From the NCBI RefSeq assembly GCF_022842145.1, contig NZ_JALHQD010000001.1:901701-965700 (forward strand): DNA of 64,000 nucleotides. The letters are read 5' to 3'. The notes under the pieces were generated by a model that was given only the letters and a program-made list of their open reading frames with translations, was not told where the DNA came from and ran no database searches. The stretch is from Tabrizicola sp. GTDB taxonomy: Bacteria > Pseudomonadota > Alphaproteobacteria > Rhodobacterales > Rhodobacteraceae. A program made the position numbers and the translations under genes. Numbering within the stretch: the stretch's first letter is position 1; each line of letters begins with the position of its first letter. Below are positions 50,994 to 60,233 of this stretch, one piece after another.

Positions 50994-52397
50994 TCACGCC
51001 AGCGCGGCTTTCCAGCGGGCAATCTGGGCGCGCACCTGGTCAGGCGCCGTCCCGCCATAGGATGTGCGGCTGCGGACAGAATTTTCCACCCCGAGGACCG
51101 AGTATACGTCCTGCGTGATCCCCGGATGCACGGCGGTCATCTCGTTGATCGACAGGTCGGGAAGGTCGCAGCCCTTCTTCTCGGCCAGCGCCACCAGCGT
51201 GCCGGTGACGTGGTGCGCCTCGCGGAACGGAAGGTTCAATGCCTTCACCAGCCAGTCCGCCAGGTCGGTCGCAGTCGAAAAGCCCGAGGCTGCCGACACC
51301 GCCAGCACGTCGCGGTTGGCGGTCATGTCGCTGACCATGCCGGTCATCGCGGCCAGGCCCAGCATAAGGGAGTCCGCGGCGTCGAAGACCTGTTCCTTGT
51401 CTTCCTGCATGTCCTTGGAATAGGTCAGCGCCAGGCCCTTCATCACCGTGAAGAGCGCGACGGTCGACCCCAGAATACGACCCAGCTTCGCGCGCAGAAG
51501 CTCTGCCGCGTCCGGGTTCTTCTTCTGCGGCATGATGCTGGAGCCGGTCGTCCAGCGGTCCGACAGCCGGACAAAGCGGAACTGCGCACTGGACCAGATC
51601 ACCAGCTCTTCGGCAAAGCGCGACAGGTGCATGGCGCAGATGCTGGAGGCGCAGAGGAACTCCAGCGCGAAATCGCGGTCGGAGACCGAGTCCAGGCTGT
51701 TCGCGGTGGGCCGGTCGAAGCCCAGAGCGTTCGCCGTCATGTGGCGATCGATGGGGAACGAGGTCCCGGCCAGAGCCGCCGCGCCCAGCGGGCATTCGTT
51801 CATGCGGCGGCGGGCGTCTTTAAAGCGGCTGCGGTCGCGGGCCAGCATCTCGACATAGGCCATCATGTGATGCCCCCAGGTCACCGGCTGGGCGGTCTGC
51901 AGGTGGGTGAAGCCGGGCATGACCCAATCGGCCCCCGCCTCGGCCTGCGCCAGAAAGGCCTGCATCAACCCGGTCAGCCCGGCAATCGCCTGGTCGCACT
52001 GGTCGCGGACCCAGAGCCGGAAGTCGACGGCAACCTGGTCATTGCGGCTGCGGCCGGTGTGCAGGCGCTTGCCAGCCTCGCCGATCCGTTCGGTCAGGCG
52101 GGCTTCGATGTTCAGGTGGATGTCTTCCAACTCGGTCGTGAACGGAAATTTCCCCGCCTCGATCTCTGACAAGATCGCGAGCAGGCCTTCCCCAATCGCC
52201 TTTGCATCCATATCAGTGATGATGCCTTGTGCGGCCAGCATCGCCGCATGGGCCCGGCTGCCGGCAATGTCCTGGGCATAGAGCCGCTGGTCGAACCCGA
52301 TCGAGGCGTTGATCGCCGTCATGATCGCGTCCGGCCCGCTGGCAAAGCGCCCGCCCCACATGGTGTTGGCGGCTTTGGGATCGCGGGCGTCGGACAT
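50994..52397 (-). CDS. argH: Argininosuccinate lyase
   Basis: Last enzyme of arginine synthesis, splitting argininosuccinate to arginine and fumarate, 467 residues. Fumarase-superfamily signature [12 protein letters not shown] is present, with [11 protein letters not shown] at the start, [14 protein letters not shown] and [12 protein letters not shown]. Full length. It is divergent from the TlpA-like gene and heads the lipoprotein-DUF2834 row. Confidence 0.97.
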   Translation of the reverse strand: MSDARDPKAANTMWGGRFASGPDAIMTAINASIGFDQRLYAQDIAGSRAHAAMLAAQGIITDMDAKAIGEGLLAILSEIEAGKFPFTTELEDIHLNIEARLTERIGEAGKRLHTGRSRNDQVAVDFRLWVRDQCDQAIAGLTGLMQAFLAQAEAGADWVMPGFTHLQTAQPVTWGHHMMAYVEMLARDRSRFKDARRRMNECPLGAAALAGTSFPIDRHMTANALGFDRPTANSLDSVSDRDFALEFLCASSICAMHLSRFAEELVIWSSAQFRFVRLSDRWTTGSSIMPQKKNPDAAELLRAKLGRILGSTVALFTVMKGLALTYSKDMQEDKEQVFDAADSLMLGLAAMTGMVSDMTANRDVLAVSAASGFSTATDLADWLVKALNLPFREAHHVTGTLVALAEKKGCDLPDLSINEMTAVHPGITQDVYSVLGVENSVRSRTSYGGTAPDQVRAQIARWKAALA

Positions 52398-52421
52398 GGG
52401 GCGGCCTTTGGAGTGAGAAGC

Positions 52422-52961
52422 GTGCGGAAATTGCTGGTTGTCCTCTACACGGCCTTCCTGATCGGTGCAAACCCGGGCTGGGCCGATGTCGCCGCGCTAC
52501 GGGACGGCGACATGAAGAAACTGGCGCTGCACGACGCGCCGGTGACGATCCCCGAAGTGGTGCTGCTGGACGCCGAGGATGGTGAGCACAGCTTGGCGGA
52601 GTATCGCGGCAAATGGGTCGTGCTGAACTTCTGGGCCACCTGGTGCGCCCCGTGCCGACACGAAATGCCCTCGCTCGACCGGCTTCAGACCGCGATGCCC
52701 GACCTGGCCGTCGTCCCGGTGGCCACGGGTCGCAACGCGGTCGAGGGGATCAAGCGGTTCTTTGACGAGGCCCAGATCAAGACCCTGCCGATCCTGCGTG
52801 ACCCCAAGTCGGAACTTGCGCGCGGGATGGCGGTCATGGGTCTGCCGGTGACCGTCATCCTGAACCCCGAAGGCCAGGAGGTCGCGCGGCTGATCGGTGA
52901 CGCGGAATGGGACAGCGACAGCGCCAAGGCGGTGCTGGGTGCACTGATGGCAGGGCAGTAG
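52422..52961 (+). CDS. TlpA/DsbE-like thioredoxin-family protein
   Basis: Exported thiol-disulfide protein of 179 residues. An N-terminal signal segment ([19 protein letters not shown]) is followed by a thioredoxin fold with the active site WCAPC in [32 protein letters not shown] supplies the cis-Pro loop. A reductant role in cytochrome c or protein disulfide chemistry is likely. The start is GTG at 52422 with GGAG eight bases upstream; the track ORF extends into the divergent argH gene. Often divergent from argH in relatives. Confidence 0.85.
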   Translation: MRKLLVVLYTAFLIGANPGWADVAALRDGDMKKLALHDAPVTIPEVVLLDAEDGEHSLAEYRGKWVVLNFWATWCAPCRHEMPSLDRLQTAMPDLAVVPVATGRNAVEGIKRFFDEAQIKTLPILRDPKSELARGMAVMGLPVTVILNPEGQEVARLIGDAEWDSDSAKAVLGALMAGQ

Positions 52962-52962
52962 T

Positions 52963-53409
52963 CTAGTCCAGAAGGCGCGGATCGAAGTCGAAGGGCTCGA
53001 TCCGCAGGATGATGACGCGGCCCATGTCCGGGTGGAGCGGGTTGAGGACCACGTTGGCCTCCAACGGCACGACGCTGCTGGGCACGCTGAGGCCAAGACA
53101 GTCCAGACTGTCCAGCCAGGCGTCCCCCAGCGGGCGGGTCTTCTCTTCGGGCATGGTGCCGGGAAAACCCGAGAGTTTGCACAGATCGTCCGGCACGTCG
53201 TATTCCACGGCAGACTGCACCGGGGTGTGGCCGTTCCGGCGCTTGTCGCGGGGCAGGTTCACCAGAACCTCCAGCGCCGCCAGAGCCAGGGACGAGGCAC
53301 AGTACACAGCAGGTCGCCCCGGGCTGTTCCAGCGGCCGCCATGCTGCTTTGTCCCCTCGCCAGAAAGGCCGGGAAGCTGATCCGGTTCCGCCAATTGCCA
53401 CAGCCGCAT
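52963..53409 (-). CDS. RES-domain protein (toxin-type), no antitoxin adjacent
   Basis: A 148-residue protein with the RES fold, an ADP-ribosyltransferase-like domain. In RES-Xre toxin-antitoxin pairs this domain depletes NAD+. Signatures are HGGRWNSPGRPAVYCASS, LALAALEVLVN and a C-terminal hydrophobic strand (VVLNPLHPDMGRVII). The expected Xre/DUF2384 antitoxin gene is absent on either side: xthA lies upstream and the TlpA gene convergent downstream. It may be an orphan toxin, or a housekeeping RES protein with another use. ATG 53409 was chosen; the track extends into xthA. Confidence 0.8.
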   Translation of the reverse strand: MRLWQLAEPDQLPGLSGEGTKQHGGRWNSPGRPAVYCASSLALAALEVLVNLPRDKRRNGHTPVQSAVEYDVPDDLCKLSGFPGTMPEEKTRPLGDAWLDSLDCLGLSVPSSVVPLEANVVLNPLHPDMGRVIILRIEPFDFDPRLLD

Positions 53410-53462
53410 GTCTTTCCCCCGCTCTTCCAACGGATTCAGCGGGAAAGCGCGGAATTTGTTCC

Positions 53463-54251
53463 CTACAGATCGAAACTGGCGAAGACCGGGACGTGGTCGC
53501 TGGGCTGCTCCCACCCGCGCACCGGGCGCAGGATGCGGCTGGAGTGGGCGGCATTGGCGATGTCGGACGTCGCCCAGATATGGTCCAGCCGACGGCCCTT
53601 GTCGGCGGCGTTCCAGTCCGGGGCGCGGTAGCTCCACCAGCTGTAAAGCCGGCCTTGGGGGATATCCTTGCGGGTGACGTCCTGCCAGCCTCCCGACTCC
53701 ATCACCTGGCTCAGGTGGTCGACCTCGACCGGCGTGTGGCTGACGATCTTCAAAAGCGCCTTGTGGTCCCAGACATCATCCTCGCGCGGGGCGATGTTCA
53801 GGTCGCCCACCAGGACCGCCTTTTCCGGCCTTTCGCCGTGAAAGTGGTCGCGCATGTGGGTCAGGAAGTCGAGCTTCTGACCAAACTTGAGGTTTTGCTC
53901 ACGATTTGGTATGTCTCCGCCTGCGGGAACATAGAAGTTGTGGATGGTGACGCCGTTCTCCAGCCGTCCCGCCACGTGTCGCGCATGGCCCAGCGTTGCA
54001 AAGTCATGCCCGCCCACATCTGTCATCGGCAGCTTCGACAGGATCGCCACGCCGTTGTAGCCCTTCTGCCCCCGCGCAACGACGTGAGAATACCCAAGCG
54101 CGCGAAACCCCTCCAGCGGGATCAGTTCCACCGGGCACTTGCATTCCTGCAGGCAAAGGACGTCGGGGGTTTCCTCGGTCATCAGACGAGAGACCAGCGC
54201 CTCGCGCAGGCGGACCGAATTGATGTTCCAGGTGGCGAGGGTAAAGGGCAT
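53463..54251 (-). CDS. xthA: Exodeoxyribonuclease III
   Basis: Apurinic/apyrimidinic endonuclease and 3'-5' exonuclease of base-excision repair, 262 residues. The fold motifs are ATWNINSVR (Asn metal site), CLQECKCP (Glu), YNGVAILSK, LVGDLNIAPRE (catalytic Asp/Asn) and PSDHVPVFASF (His). Start at MPFTLATWN; the track ORF is too long. 53 bases upstream of the RES gene on the same strand. Confidence 0.95.
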   Translation of the reverse strand: MPFTLATWNINSVRLREALVSRLMTEETPDVLCLQECKCPVELIPLEGFRALGYSHVVARGQKGYNGVAILSKLPMTDVGGHDFATLGHARHVAGRLENGVTIHNFYVPAGGDIPNREQNLKFGQKLDFLTHMRDHFHGERPEKAVLVGDLNIAPREDDVWDHKALLKIVSHTPVEVDHLSQVMESGGWQDVTRKDIPQGRLYSWWSYRAPDWNAADKGRRLDHIWATSDIANAAHSSRILRPVRGWEQPSDHVPVFASFDL

Positions 54252-54319
54252 GGACAGGCTCCGAAGGGTGCGGCGGACGACCGTAAGGCCCTCCGCCGCA
54301 AGTCTCAAGAGCGCAGGGG

Positions 54320-54631
54320 TCAGTCGGTAACGGTGAAGGTGCCCAGGTCGCACAGGTTCTGGGACTGTTCAACTTCGCCACCTTCGACCGAGACGAAGCG
54401 CAGGTCGTAGTCGCAGACATCCAGCCCGTCCGCGATGGTCACGTCGCCGGACACGCCGGGTTCGACCGTGGTCAGCAGGATGTTTTCGCCCCACTGGTCT
54501 TCGCCGACCGGCGAGACATACATTTCGGTCAGGGTGTGGGTGCTGTCATTGACCAGGGTGAAGATCAGGTCTTCAGCCATGACGGGAGCCGCAGCGAGGG
54601 TGAAAAGGGCAGCGGCGAAAGCGATACGCAT
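54320..54631 (-). CDS. Small exported hypothetical protein
   Basis: A 103-residue protein with a cleavable signal peptide (FAAALFTLAAAPVMA, cut near residue 19). The mature domain is acidic and beta-rich, about 84 residues, with two Cys (DVCDYD, NLCDLG) that may form a disulfide. FTLVNDSTHTLTEMYVSPVGEDQWG suggests a small extracytoplasmic beta-sandwich. No function known. Same strand as xthA but separated from it by 68 bases. Confidence 0.75.
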   Translation of the reverse strand: MRIAFAAALFTLAAAPVMAEDLIFTLVNDSTHTLTEMYVSPVGEDQWGENILLTTVEPGVSGDVTIADGLDVCDYDLRFVSVEGGEVEQSQNLCDLGTFTVTD

Positions 54632-54752
54632 GGATGTCTCCGGGTTGGAACCGCAGCCTGTCTGCGGTTGCGTATGCTTCTAGCCGGGGAATTGTGCAAA
54701 GCCCATGACTTTGGCGGGCCGTGTCCGTGGCATTTGCATCGGCCTTCGGGAT

Positions 54753-54786
54753 CAGCGCAAAAAAAGGCCGGGCAAGAAGCCCGGCC
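54753..54786 (-). terminator. Intrinsic terminator (minus strand)
   Basis: On the minus strand GGCCGGGC-TTCTT-GCCCGGCC is followed at once by seven T. This is a textbook Rho-independent terminator with a perfect 8-base stem. It ends a transcript coming from the right, either the response regulator gene or a separate small RNA in the 175-base gap. Confidence 0.93.
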
Positions 54787-54880
54787 AGGTCCAACAGGGA
54801 GGATGCCGCGCCATAACCCCGACGCGACCAGGGGAACCTTGTGCACAACCAGTGCATGCTAGAAAGGTAGCAAGTGAATC
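54756..54880 (-). ncRNA. Candidate small RNA upstream of the intrinsic terminator
   Basis: Between the response regulator stop (54961) and the strong terminator lies about 175 bases without a gene. The minus-strand sequence contains a short GCATGCAC/GTGCAC self-complementary region and an exposed ATCCTCCCTG block. The latter resembles the anti-Shine-Dalgarno CCUCCC loops of alphaproteobacterial small RNAs. No promoter is certain, so the 5' end is a guess. It could equally be the 3' untranslated region of the regulator gene. The 329-base gap 54632-54960 holds nothing else that I can identify. Confidence 0.3.
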
Positions 54881-54960
54881 CGGCAACAATAAGCCCTAAG
54901 GCGCAAGATTTCATGTTTGTTGCATGGCGGTCGCAATGTTCCCGCCAAGCAACAGTACTC

Positions 54961-55647
54961 TTACGCAACCAGTCGGTAGCCGCCGCTTTCGGTCACCAGC
55001 AGCCGTGCGTTGGAAGGATCGGGTTCGATCTTCTGGCGCAGGCGGTAGATGTGGGTCTCCAGCGTGTGCGTGGTCACGCCCGCGTTGTAGCCCCAGACTT
55101 CATGCAACAGCACATCCCGCGCCACGACCCCGGTGGTCGAACGGTAGAGGTACTTCAGGATGTTGGTTTCCTTTTCCGTCAGGCGGATCTTCTTGTCCTT
55201 CTCGTCCACCAGCATCTTCTGGGCCGGCTTGAAGGTGTAAGGCCCAAGCTGGAAAACCGCGTCCTCGGACTGTTCATGCGTCCGCAGTTGCGCGCGGATG
55301 CGGGCCAGGAGGACGGGGAACTTGAACGGCTTGGTCACATAGTCGTTCGCACCGGCGTCCAGACCCAGGATCGTATCGCTGTCGGTATCGTGGCCGGTTA
55401 GCATCAGGATCGGGCACTTCACGCCCTGCTTGCGCATCCGGCGGCACAACTCGCGGCCATCGGTATCAGGCAGGCCGACATCCAGGATCACCAGGTCGAA
55501 GAGACCTGCCTTGACCTTCTCCATCCCGTCGGCACCGGTTCCGGCCTCGAACACGTCGAAGTCTTCGGTCATCACCAACTGTTCGCTCAGCGCCTCGCGC
55601 AGGTCGTCGTCGTCGTCGACGAGCAGAATTTTCCGCAGTCCGGCCAT
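54961..55647 (-). CDS. OmpR/PhoB-family response regulator
   Basis: Two-domain transcription factor of 228 residues. The receiver has the acidic pocket VDDDDDLREAL, phosphoacceptor Asp in LVILDVGLPD (about residue 56) and YVTKPF. The C-terminal winged helix (about 130-228) shows LTEKETNILKYLYRS and VSTHT-like TTHTLETHIYRLRQKI. No histidine kinase is encoded next to it, so it is an orphan regulator. The ATG at 55647 precedes MAGLRKILL. A strong terminator follows downstream. Confidence 0.93.
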   Translation of the reverse strand: MAGLRKILLVDDDDDLREALSEQLVMTEDFDVFEAGTGADGMEKVKAGLFDLVILDVGLPDTDGRELCRRMRKQGVKCPILMLTGHDTDSDTILGLDAGANDYVTKPFKFPVLLARIRAQLRTHEQSEDAVFQLGPYTFKPAQKMLVDEKDKKIRLTEKETNILKYLYRSTTGVVARDVLLHEVWGYNAGVTTHTLETHIYRLRQKIEPDPSNARLLVTESGGYRLVA

Positions 55648-55759
55648 GATGTGCCTCCCTTGCTGATAGGGGTGACATGCGCCCCGATCACGAGTCCTGC
55701 AAGATTTGCTACCAAATGCTCACGCGGTCGTGTCGGTTCCGCTGGCTATGTTTCAAATC

Positions 55760-56932
55760 TCAGGTGGCGTTCTTCCTTTCCAGCTTTGCCAGCACGTCAT
55801 CAAGCTGCGCGTCGGTCCAGCCTTCGCGCACTGCCTCGGCCAGAAAATCCGCCATCGTCCGTGGGGCAAGGCCGCCGATGGGCGGGTTGCGGTCAAGGTT
55901 GGTCGGGAAGGGATAGCCCTCGGCCGTCGAGGCGATGACGTTGGCCACGTCAATCCCGGGACTTCCCTGACGCAGCACCGGAAAGACTGCCCGGCTCATT
56001 CGGCCCCGGTCCACCGTCTCCATCGCCCGCCCGAAGGCCGAGGAGACCTGAAGCAGATTGACCATCCGGAAGCGGTCCGCCGTCCGGTTGGTCCCCGCGC
56101 CATGCATGACCGCCGGGTTGAAGAACAGCGCGTCGCCCTTGGACAAGGGCAACTGGACGTGGTGCTTGGCAAAATGCTCCTGATATTCAGGGCGCGAGAA
56201 GGCGAGATAGCCCTCGTGGAAGGCTTGCGAGAAGGGCAGCAGCATGGTCGGCCCCGTCTCGACCGGCATGTCGCAATGCGCCACCGCCCCTTGCAGCGTC
56301 AGCAGGGGAGAGATGCCGTGGATATGCGCCGGAAACCGCGCCATCTGCTCGGCCGACATGAAGCCCAGGTGATAGTCCCGATGCGCCACCTGCGCAGCGC
56401 CACCGGGGTTCACCCGGTTGACCTGCGCGGTCATCTGGTAGGCCGGCCCAAGCCAGGCCTCGGACGCCAGCGCCAGGGCGTCGGCGCTGTAGTACGCCGC
56501 AAAGTTCGCAGGATCAGCCAGACAGTGCTTTTCCAACGAGTTCCAGATCCGGTCGTTCGCGCCCGGCTTGGCGAAGTGGTCACCCCCGCCCTGGTTCGCG
56601 GCTTTCTCCTCGGCGATGATCGTCTCGAAGATCGCGCTGGCGCGGTCGACGATGGCGGCATCGGGCAGGGCGTCCCGGATCACCAGGATCCCCGGACCAT
56701 CGGCGAAGGCCCAGGCCCATTCAGCCGTCAACGCGCGGCGGGCCTGTGGGTCCCTGGCTGCTGAGGCCACGGTCTCGCCGCTGTAGATCGGGACGTTCTG
56801 CACCACGTCGATGGCCTGGGGCACGTCCTCTGCCCTGGTCTGCTGCGAGACCTGCGCCTGGAACACGTCGAAATCTCCGCTGTCGGGACTGATCCAGACC
56901 GGGCGGCGGGCGGGGCGGGAGGGGGCGTTCAT
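55760..56932 (-). CDS. Phytanoyl-CoA dioxygenase (PhyH) family protein
   Basis: Probable Fe(II)/2-oxoglutarate-dependent oxygenase of 390 residues. The metal motif His-x-Asp is in VAHRDYHLGFM near residue 200, and the distal His with the oxoglutarate-binding Arg in AVMHGAGTNRTADRFRM. Substrate unknown. Start at MNAPSRPARRP (56932); the track extends 19 codons further. It diverges from a LacI-type regulator, which may control it. Confidence 0.85.
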   Translation of the reverse strand: MNAPSRPARRPVWISPDSGDFDVFQAQVSQQTRAEDVPQAIDVVQNVPIYSGETVASAARDPQARRALTAEWAWAFADGPGILVIRDALPDAAIVDRASAIFETIIAEEKAANQGGGDHFAKPGANDRIWNSLEKHCLADPANFAAYYSADALALASEAWLGPAYQMTAQVNRVNPGGAAQVAHRDYHLGFMSAEQMARFPAHIHGISPLLTLQGAVAHCDMPVETGPTMLLPFSQAFHEGYLAFSRPEYQEHFAKHHVQLPLSKGDALFFNPAVMHGAGTNRTADRFRMVNLLQVSSAFGRAMETVDRGRMSRAVFPVLRQGSPGIDVANVIASTAEGYPFPTNLDRNPPIGGLAPRTMADFLAEAVREGWTDAQLDDVLAKLERKNAT

Positions 56933-56995
56933 GGCAGGGTCCTTGATCGGGAATTTGGCGCAGTCTGCCCGGCGAAAGGCGGGCCGCACAGTTGC

Positions 56996-57017
56996 AAATC
57001 ACCTCAAAATCACCTCA
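56996..57017. promoter_or_regulatory. Tandem 11-base direct repeat before the LacI-type gene
   Basis: AAATCACCTCA occurs twice with no gap, ending ten bases before the regulator's ATG, in the 94-base divergent promoter region. The spacing of one helical turn fits an operator for autoregulation or for control of the PhyH gene. Confidence 0.5.
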
Positions 57018-57026
57018 ATTACCGCC

Positions 57027-58040
57027 ATGACCCGACGCTTCAGCATCAAGGAAATCGCGTTTCAGGCGGGGCTAAGCCCGGCCACGGTGGACCGCGCGCT
57101 GCATGACCGGGACAATGTCCGTCTTCTGACCCGCGAACGGGTGGCCGCCGCGCTGGAGGAACTGGAGCAGCAGCACGCCACCAGCCTGGTCCAGGGGCGC
57201 CGCTTCACCATCGACATCCTCATCCAGTCGCCGGAACGCTTCTCCTCCGCTGTCCGGGCGGCGTTCGAGGCGGAACTACCGCTGGCCCGCCCCGTCGCCT
57301 TCCGCGCCCGCTTCCACCTGGCCGAGGTGATGGAAGAGCGCGAGATCATCGCCCGGCTGACAGCCATCGCCCGGCGCGGCAGTCATGGCATCGTGCTGAA
57401 GGTCCCCGCCACCCCCGCGATCGAGGCCTGCCTTGCCAGCCTTGCCAACCGCGGCATCCCGGTCGTGACCTACGTCACCGACATCGCCGAGCCGTTGCGG
57501 CTGGCCTATGTCGGGATGGAGAACCGCCGCGCGGGGGCCACGGCGGCCTATCTGATGCAACGGATGCGACGACGGCCGGGGTCGCGGGTCCTTGTCACGC
57601 TCTCGTCGCAGATGTTCCGGGGCGAAGACGAACGGCGCATCGGCTTTCTGGATCAGCTGGCGCGCAACGGCGACACGTTGCCGACGTTGACCGTGTCGGA
57701 AGGGCTGGGAGTGGACCGGACCACGAGACACCTGGTGCATGATGCGCTCCAGAGGTATCCCGACATCGGCAGCGTCTACTCCATCGGTGGGGGCAACCGG
57801 GCGATCCTGGATGCCTTTGCCGAGGCTGGCCGCAGCATCGATGTCTTCGTGGCCCATGACCTGGACCGCACCAACCGCCAGCTTCTGGCCGAGGGGAAGC
57901 TGACCCTGGTCCTGCATCATGACTTCCGGCAGGACGCCCGTCGCGTGTCGCTGCATTTCCTGCGCTTCCACCGCCTGGTCCCTCCCGACGTGACGATCAA
58001 TCCGACCGATATCCTGATCGCCTGCCCGACGGATCTGTAA
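57027..58040 (+). CDS. LacI-family transcriptional regulator
   Basis: DNA-binding regulator of 337 residues. The N-terminal helix-turn-helix (FSIKEIAFQAGLSPATVDRALH) is followed by a hinge and a periplasmic-binding-protein-like ligand domain with GIVLKVPATP, PVVTYVTDI and YVGMENRRAGATAAYLM. The hinge is less canonical than in LacI itself. Ligand unknown, perhaps a sugar or polyol. Start at 57027; the track adds a non-coding segment. Divergent from the PhyH gene. Confidence 0.88.
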   Translation: MTRRFSIKEIAFQAGLSPATVDRALHDRDNVRLLTRERVAAALEELEQQHATSLVQGRRFTIDILIQSPERFSSAVRAAFEAELPLARPVAFRARFHLAEVMEEREIIARLTAIARRGSHGIVLKVPATPAIEACLASLANRGIPVVTYVTDIAEPLRLAYVGMENRRAGATAAYLMQRMRRRPGSRVLVTLSSQMFRGEDERRIGFLDQLARNGDTLPTLTVSEGLGVDRTTRHLVHDALQRYPDIGSVYSIGGGNRAILDAFAEAGRSIDVFVAHDLDRTNRQLLAEGKLTLVLHHDFRQDARRVSLHFLRFHRLVPPDVTINPTDILIACPTDL

Positions 58041-58094
58041 GGCCGCCGCGCGAGCAGGCTTCCGCCCTGCGCATTTGCGGCCTAGATAGGGGAC

Positions 58095-59183
58095 ATGTCG
58101 CTTGGCCTCTCGATCCCCGAACGCCTGACGCGCGCCCGTGCTGATCTGCGCATGGGGGTGCCGGTCGTGCTGTGCGGTTCGGACGGGGCGGCGCTGGTGG
58201 CGGCGGTCGAGACGCTGGACGCCGCCCGGCTGGCCGACCTGCGCGGCTTCGGGACCCCCACCCTGGCGATCACCGCACGGCGGGCAGAAACGCTGAAGGC
58301 CCGCGCCTATGACGGCGACCTTGCGCGGATCATTCCCCCTGCGGACACCGGGCTGGACTGGCTGCGAGCGGTCGCAGACCCCGCGGATGACCTGCGCACA
58401 CCGATGAAGGGGCCGCTTCAATCCCTGCGGGACGGCTCACCCGACCTGGCCCGCGCCGCGCTGGGACTGGCGAAGACGGCGCATCTTCTGCCTGCGGCGT
58501 TGCTGGTGCCGGTGCGGGATGCCGTGACCCTTGCTGGCGCGCACGGGTTGACGCTGCTGGTGCTGGACCAGATCGCCCCCGCTCTTGCCGCCTTGCCGCC
58601 AATGGAAGAAGTCGTGTCGGCCCGCGTCCCCCTAGTCGCCTCAAACGCGGGACGGGTGCATGTCTTCCGCCCCGACGGCGGCGGCGAGGAACATTACGCC
58701 ATCGAGATCGGCCGTCCCGACCGGGCCGAACCGGTGCTGGCGCGGCTTCATTCCGCCTGTTTTACCGGGGATGTGCTGGGCTCGCTCAAATGCGACTGCG
58801 GACCCCAATTGCGCGCGGCCCTGACGCAGATGGGGCAAGAGGGCGCGGGGGTGCTTTTGTACCTGAACCAGGAGGGCCGGGGGATCGGCCTTGCCAACAA
58901 GATGCGCGCCTATTCCTTGCAGGACCAGGGTTTCGACACGGTCGAAGCCAACCACCGCCTGGGGTTCGAGGATGACGAACGCGACTTCCGCCTCGGGGCC
59001 GAGATCCTGCGGAAACTTGGATTCTCGTCGGTGCGGCTTTTGACCAACAACCCGCGAAAACTGGACATGATGGAGGCTTGCGGCCTTCACGTCACCGAAC
59101 GGGTTCCCCTTCACGTAGGCGCGACGACCGAAAACCGGGCCTACCTTGCCACCAAGGCCGCGAAGTCAGGTCACCTGCTGTAG
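58095..59183 (+). CDS. ribA: GTP cyclohydrolase II with N-terminal degenerate domain
   Basis: First step of riboflavin synthesis. The C-terminal ~200 residues are complete RibA: zinc ligands in [33 protein letters not shown] with the catalytic Arg, and [13 protein letters not shown]. The N-terminal ~150 residues resemble the layout of a DHBP synthase (RibB) domain, but the acidic catalytic DDExRENEGD motif is absent. Here [20 protein letters not shown] stands in its place. RibB activity is therefore not expected. The last 18 bases overlap the convergent NTF2-like gene. Confidence 0.92.
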   Translation: MSLGLSIPERLTRARADLRMGVPVVLCGSDGAALVAAVETLDAARLADLRGFGTPTLAITARRAETLKARAYDGDLARIIPPADTGLDWLRAVADPADDLRTPMKGPLQSLRDGSPDLARAALGLAKTAHLLPAALLVPVRDAVTLAGAHGLTLLVLDQIAPALAALPPMEEVVSARVPLVASNAGRVHVFRPDGGGEEHYAIEIGRPDRAEPVLARLHSACFTGDVLGSLKCDCGPQLRAALTQMGQEGAGVLLYLNQEGRGIGLANKMRAYSLQDQGFDTVEANHRLGFEDDERDFRLGAEILRKLGFSSVRLLTNNPRKLDMMEACGLHVTERVPLHVGATTENRAYLATKAAKSGHLL

Positions 59184-59555
59184 CGCGCTTTCGCAGTGCG
59201 CGTAGCAAAGCCAGCCGTCGTCCTTCCAGACCCAGGTCGAGCATTCTGCCGCGGAATAGACCTTTGTCTCGCCATCCATCGTCACGTCCTGCTGCACGAC
59301 ATATCCGATGATCGCCACATCCGGCGACGGAGAGGTGACATGGACATCGCTGAAGCTGAAGCGGTTCAGCTTCCACTTACCCTCGACCGTCATCTCGGCC
59401 ATCTTCTTGACCGACAGGCTGCTGACCCCGTTCGCATTGGTCACGATCACCGTGTCGCCACACAGCTTGGCCGCAGCCGCCCCGTCTTTGCCCTGCATCG
59501 CGTTCCAGAAAGCCGTTTCCAGGTCTAGGATTGACTGCTTCAAGTCGGGTTCCAT
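59166..59555 (-). CDS. DUF4440/SnoaL-like (NTF2-fold) protein
   Basis: Small cytoplasmic protein of 129 residues. It has the NTF2-like pattern: an N-terminal helix ([25 protein letters not shown]), central strands and C-terminal [18 protein letters not shown]. Function unknown; such proteins bind small hydrophobic molecules or act as minor enzymes. The start at 59555 has a GGAGG site five bases upstream. The 589-codon track ORF covering this gene is an artefact that runs antisense through the next two genes. Confidence 0.8.
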   Translation of the reverse strand: MEPDLKQSILDLETAFWNAMQGKDGAAAAKLCGDTVIVTNANGVSSLSVKKMAEMTVEGKWKLNRFSFSDVHVTSPSPDVAIIGYVVQQDVTMDGETKVYSAAECSTWVWKDDGWLCYAHCESALQQVT

Positions 59556-59660
59556 CTCTGCCTCCATGCCGAAGTCCGGCCCGCTGCAACCCGTGACATC
59601 GCTGCTTGTTCCCCCTGCCGGATGCACATGCAAAAGTGCACGGGCCGAAGTGAGGAGGAG

Positions 59661-60176
59661 ATGCCTGGAATGCACGCAGCGATGGATCTGGTCGTCACGC
59701 CGATGGGCCTGCTGTTTGCGGGCCGCCGGTTCGCCTGTTCCATCGGGCGCGGCGGGATCGTCCCGGCCAAGGCCAAGCGCGAAGGCGACGGGGCGACGCC
59801 GGCCGGAGTACATCGGCTTGTCGGGATGCTCTACCGCGCGGACCGCCTGACCCGTCCCGCCGACTGGGCGCTGCCGATCGGGCCGTCGGACCTCTGGTCG
59901 GACGACCCGCGGGACGAAGACTACAATCTGATGGTTCGCGCCCCGCACCGTTTCAACCACGAGAAACTGCGGCGGGCTGATCCGATGTACGATCTGGTCA
60001 TCATCACCGGTTGGAACTGGCCCCATGCCGAACCCGGTCGCGGCTCGGCGATCTTCCTGCATCAGTGGCGGCGACCCGGTGCGCCTACTGCCGGCTGCGT
60101 CGCCCTGTCCCGCCGTGACCTGCACTGGATCGCCCCCCGGATCACCCACCAGACGCGGTTGGTGGTGCGGGTGTAA
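59661..60176 (+). CDS. L,D-transpeptidase-like (YkuD) domain protein without signal peptide
   Basis: A 171-residue protein with the short YkuD domain. GVHRLVGMLYRADR, MYDLVIITGWN and the active-site segment AIFLHQWRRPGAPTAGCVALS carry the His and Cys. No signal peptide or lipobox is seen, unlike the enzyme at 31768. This matches a proteobacterial group annotated as L,D-transpeptidase catalytic domain proteins of unclear location. An AGGAGG site lies unusually close to ATG 59661; ATG 59670 is an alternative start. Confidence 0.8.
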   Translation: MPGMHAAMDLVVTPMGLLFAGRRFACSIGRGGIVPAKAKREGDGATPAGVHRLVGMLYRADRLTRPADWALPIGPSDLWSDDPRDEDYNLMVRAPHRFNHEKLRRADPMYDLVIITGWNWPHAEPGRGSAIFLHQWRRPGAPTAGCVALSRRDLHWIAPRITHQTRLVVRV

Positions 60177-60233
60177 TCCCCTTTCCGAAACGCTTTGGAT
60201 TGCATAATCTCCGCGCAATTTCGGGAGGATTCG

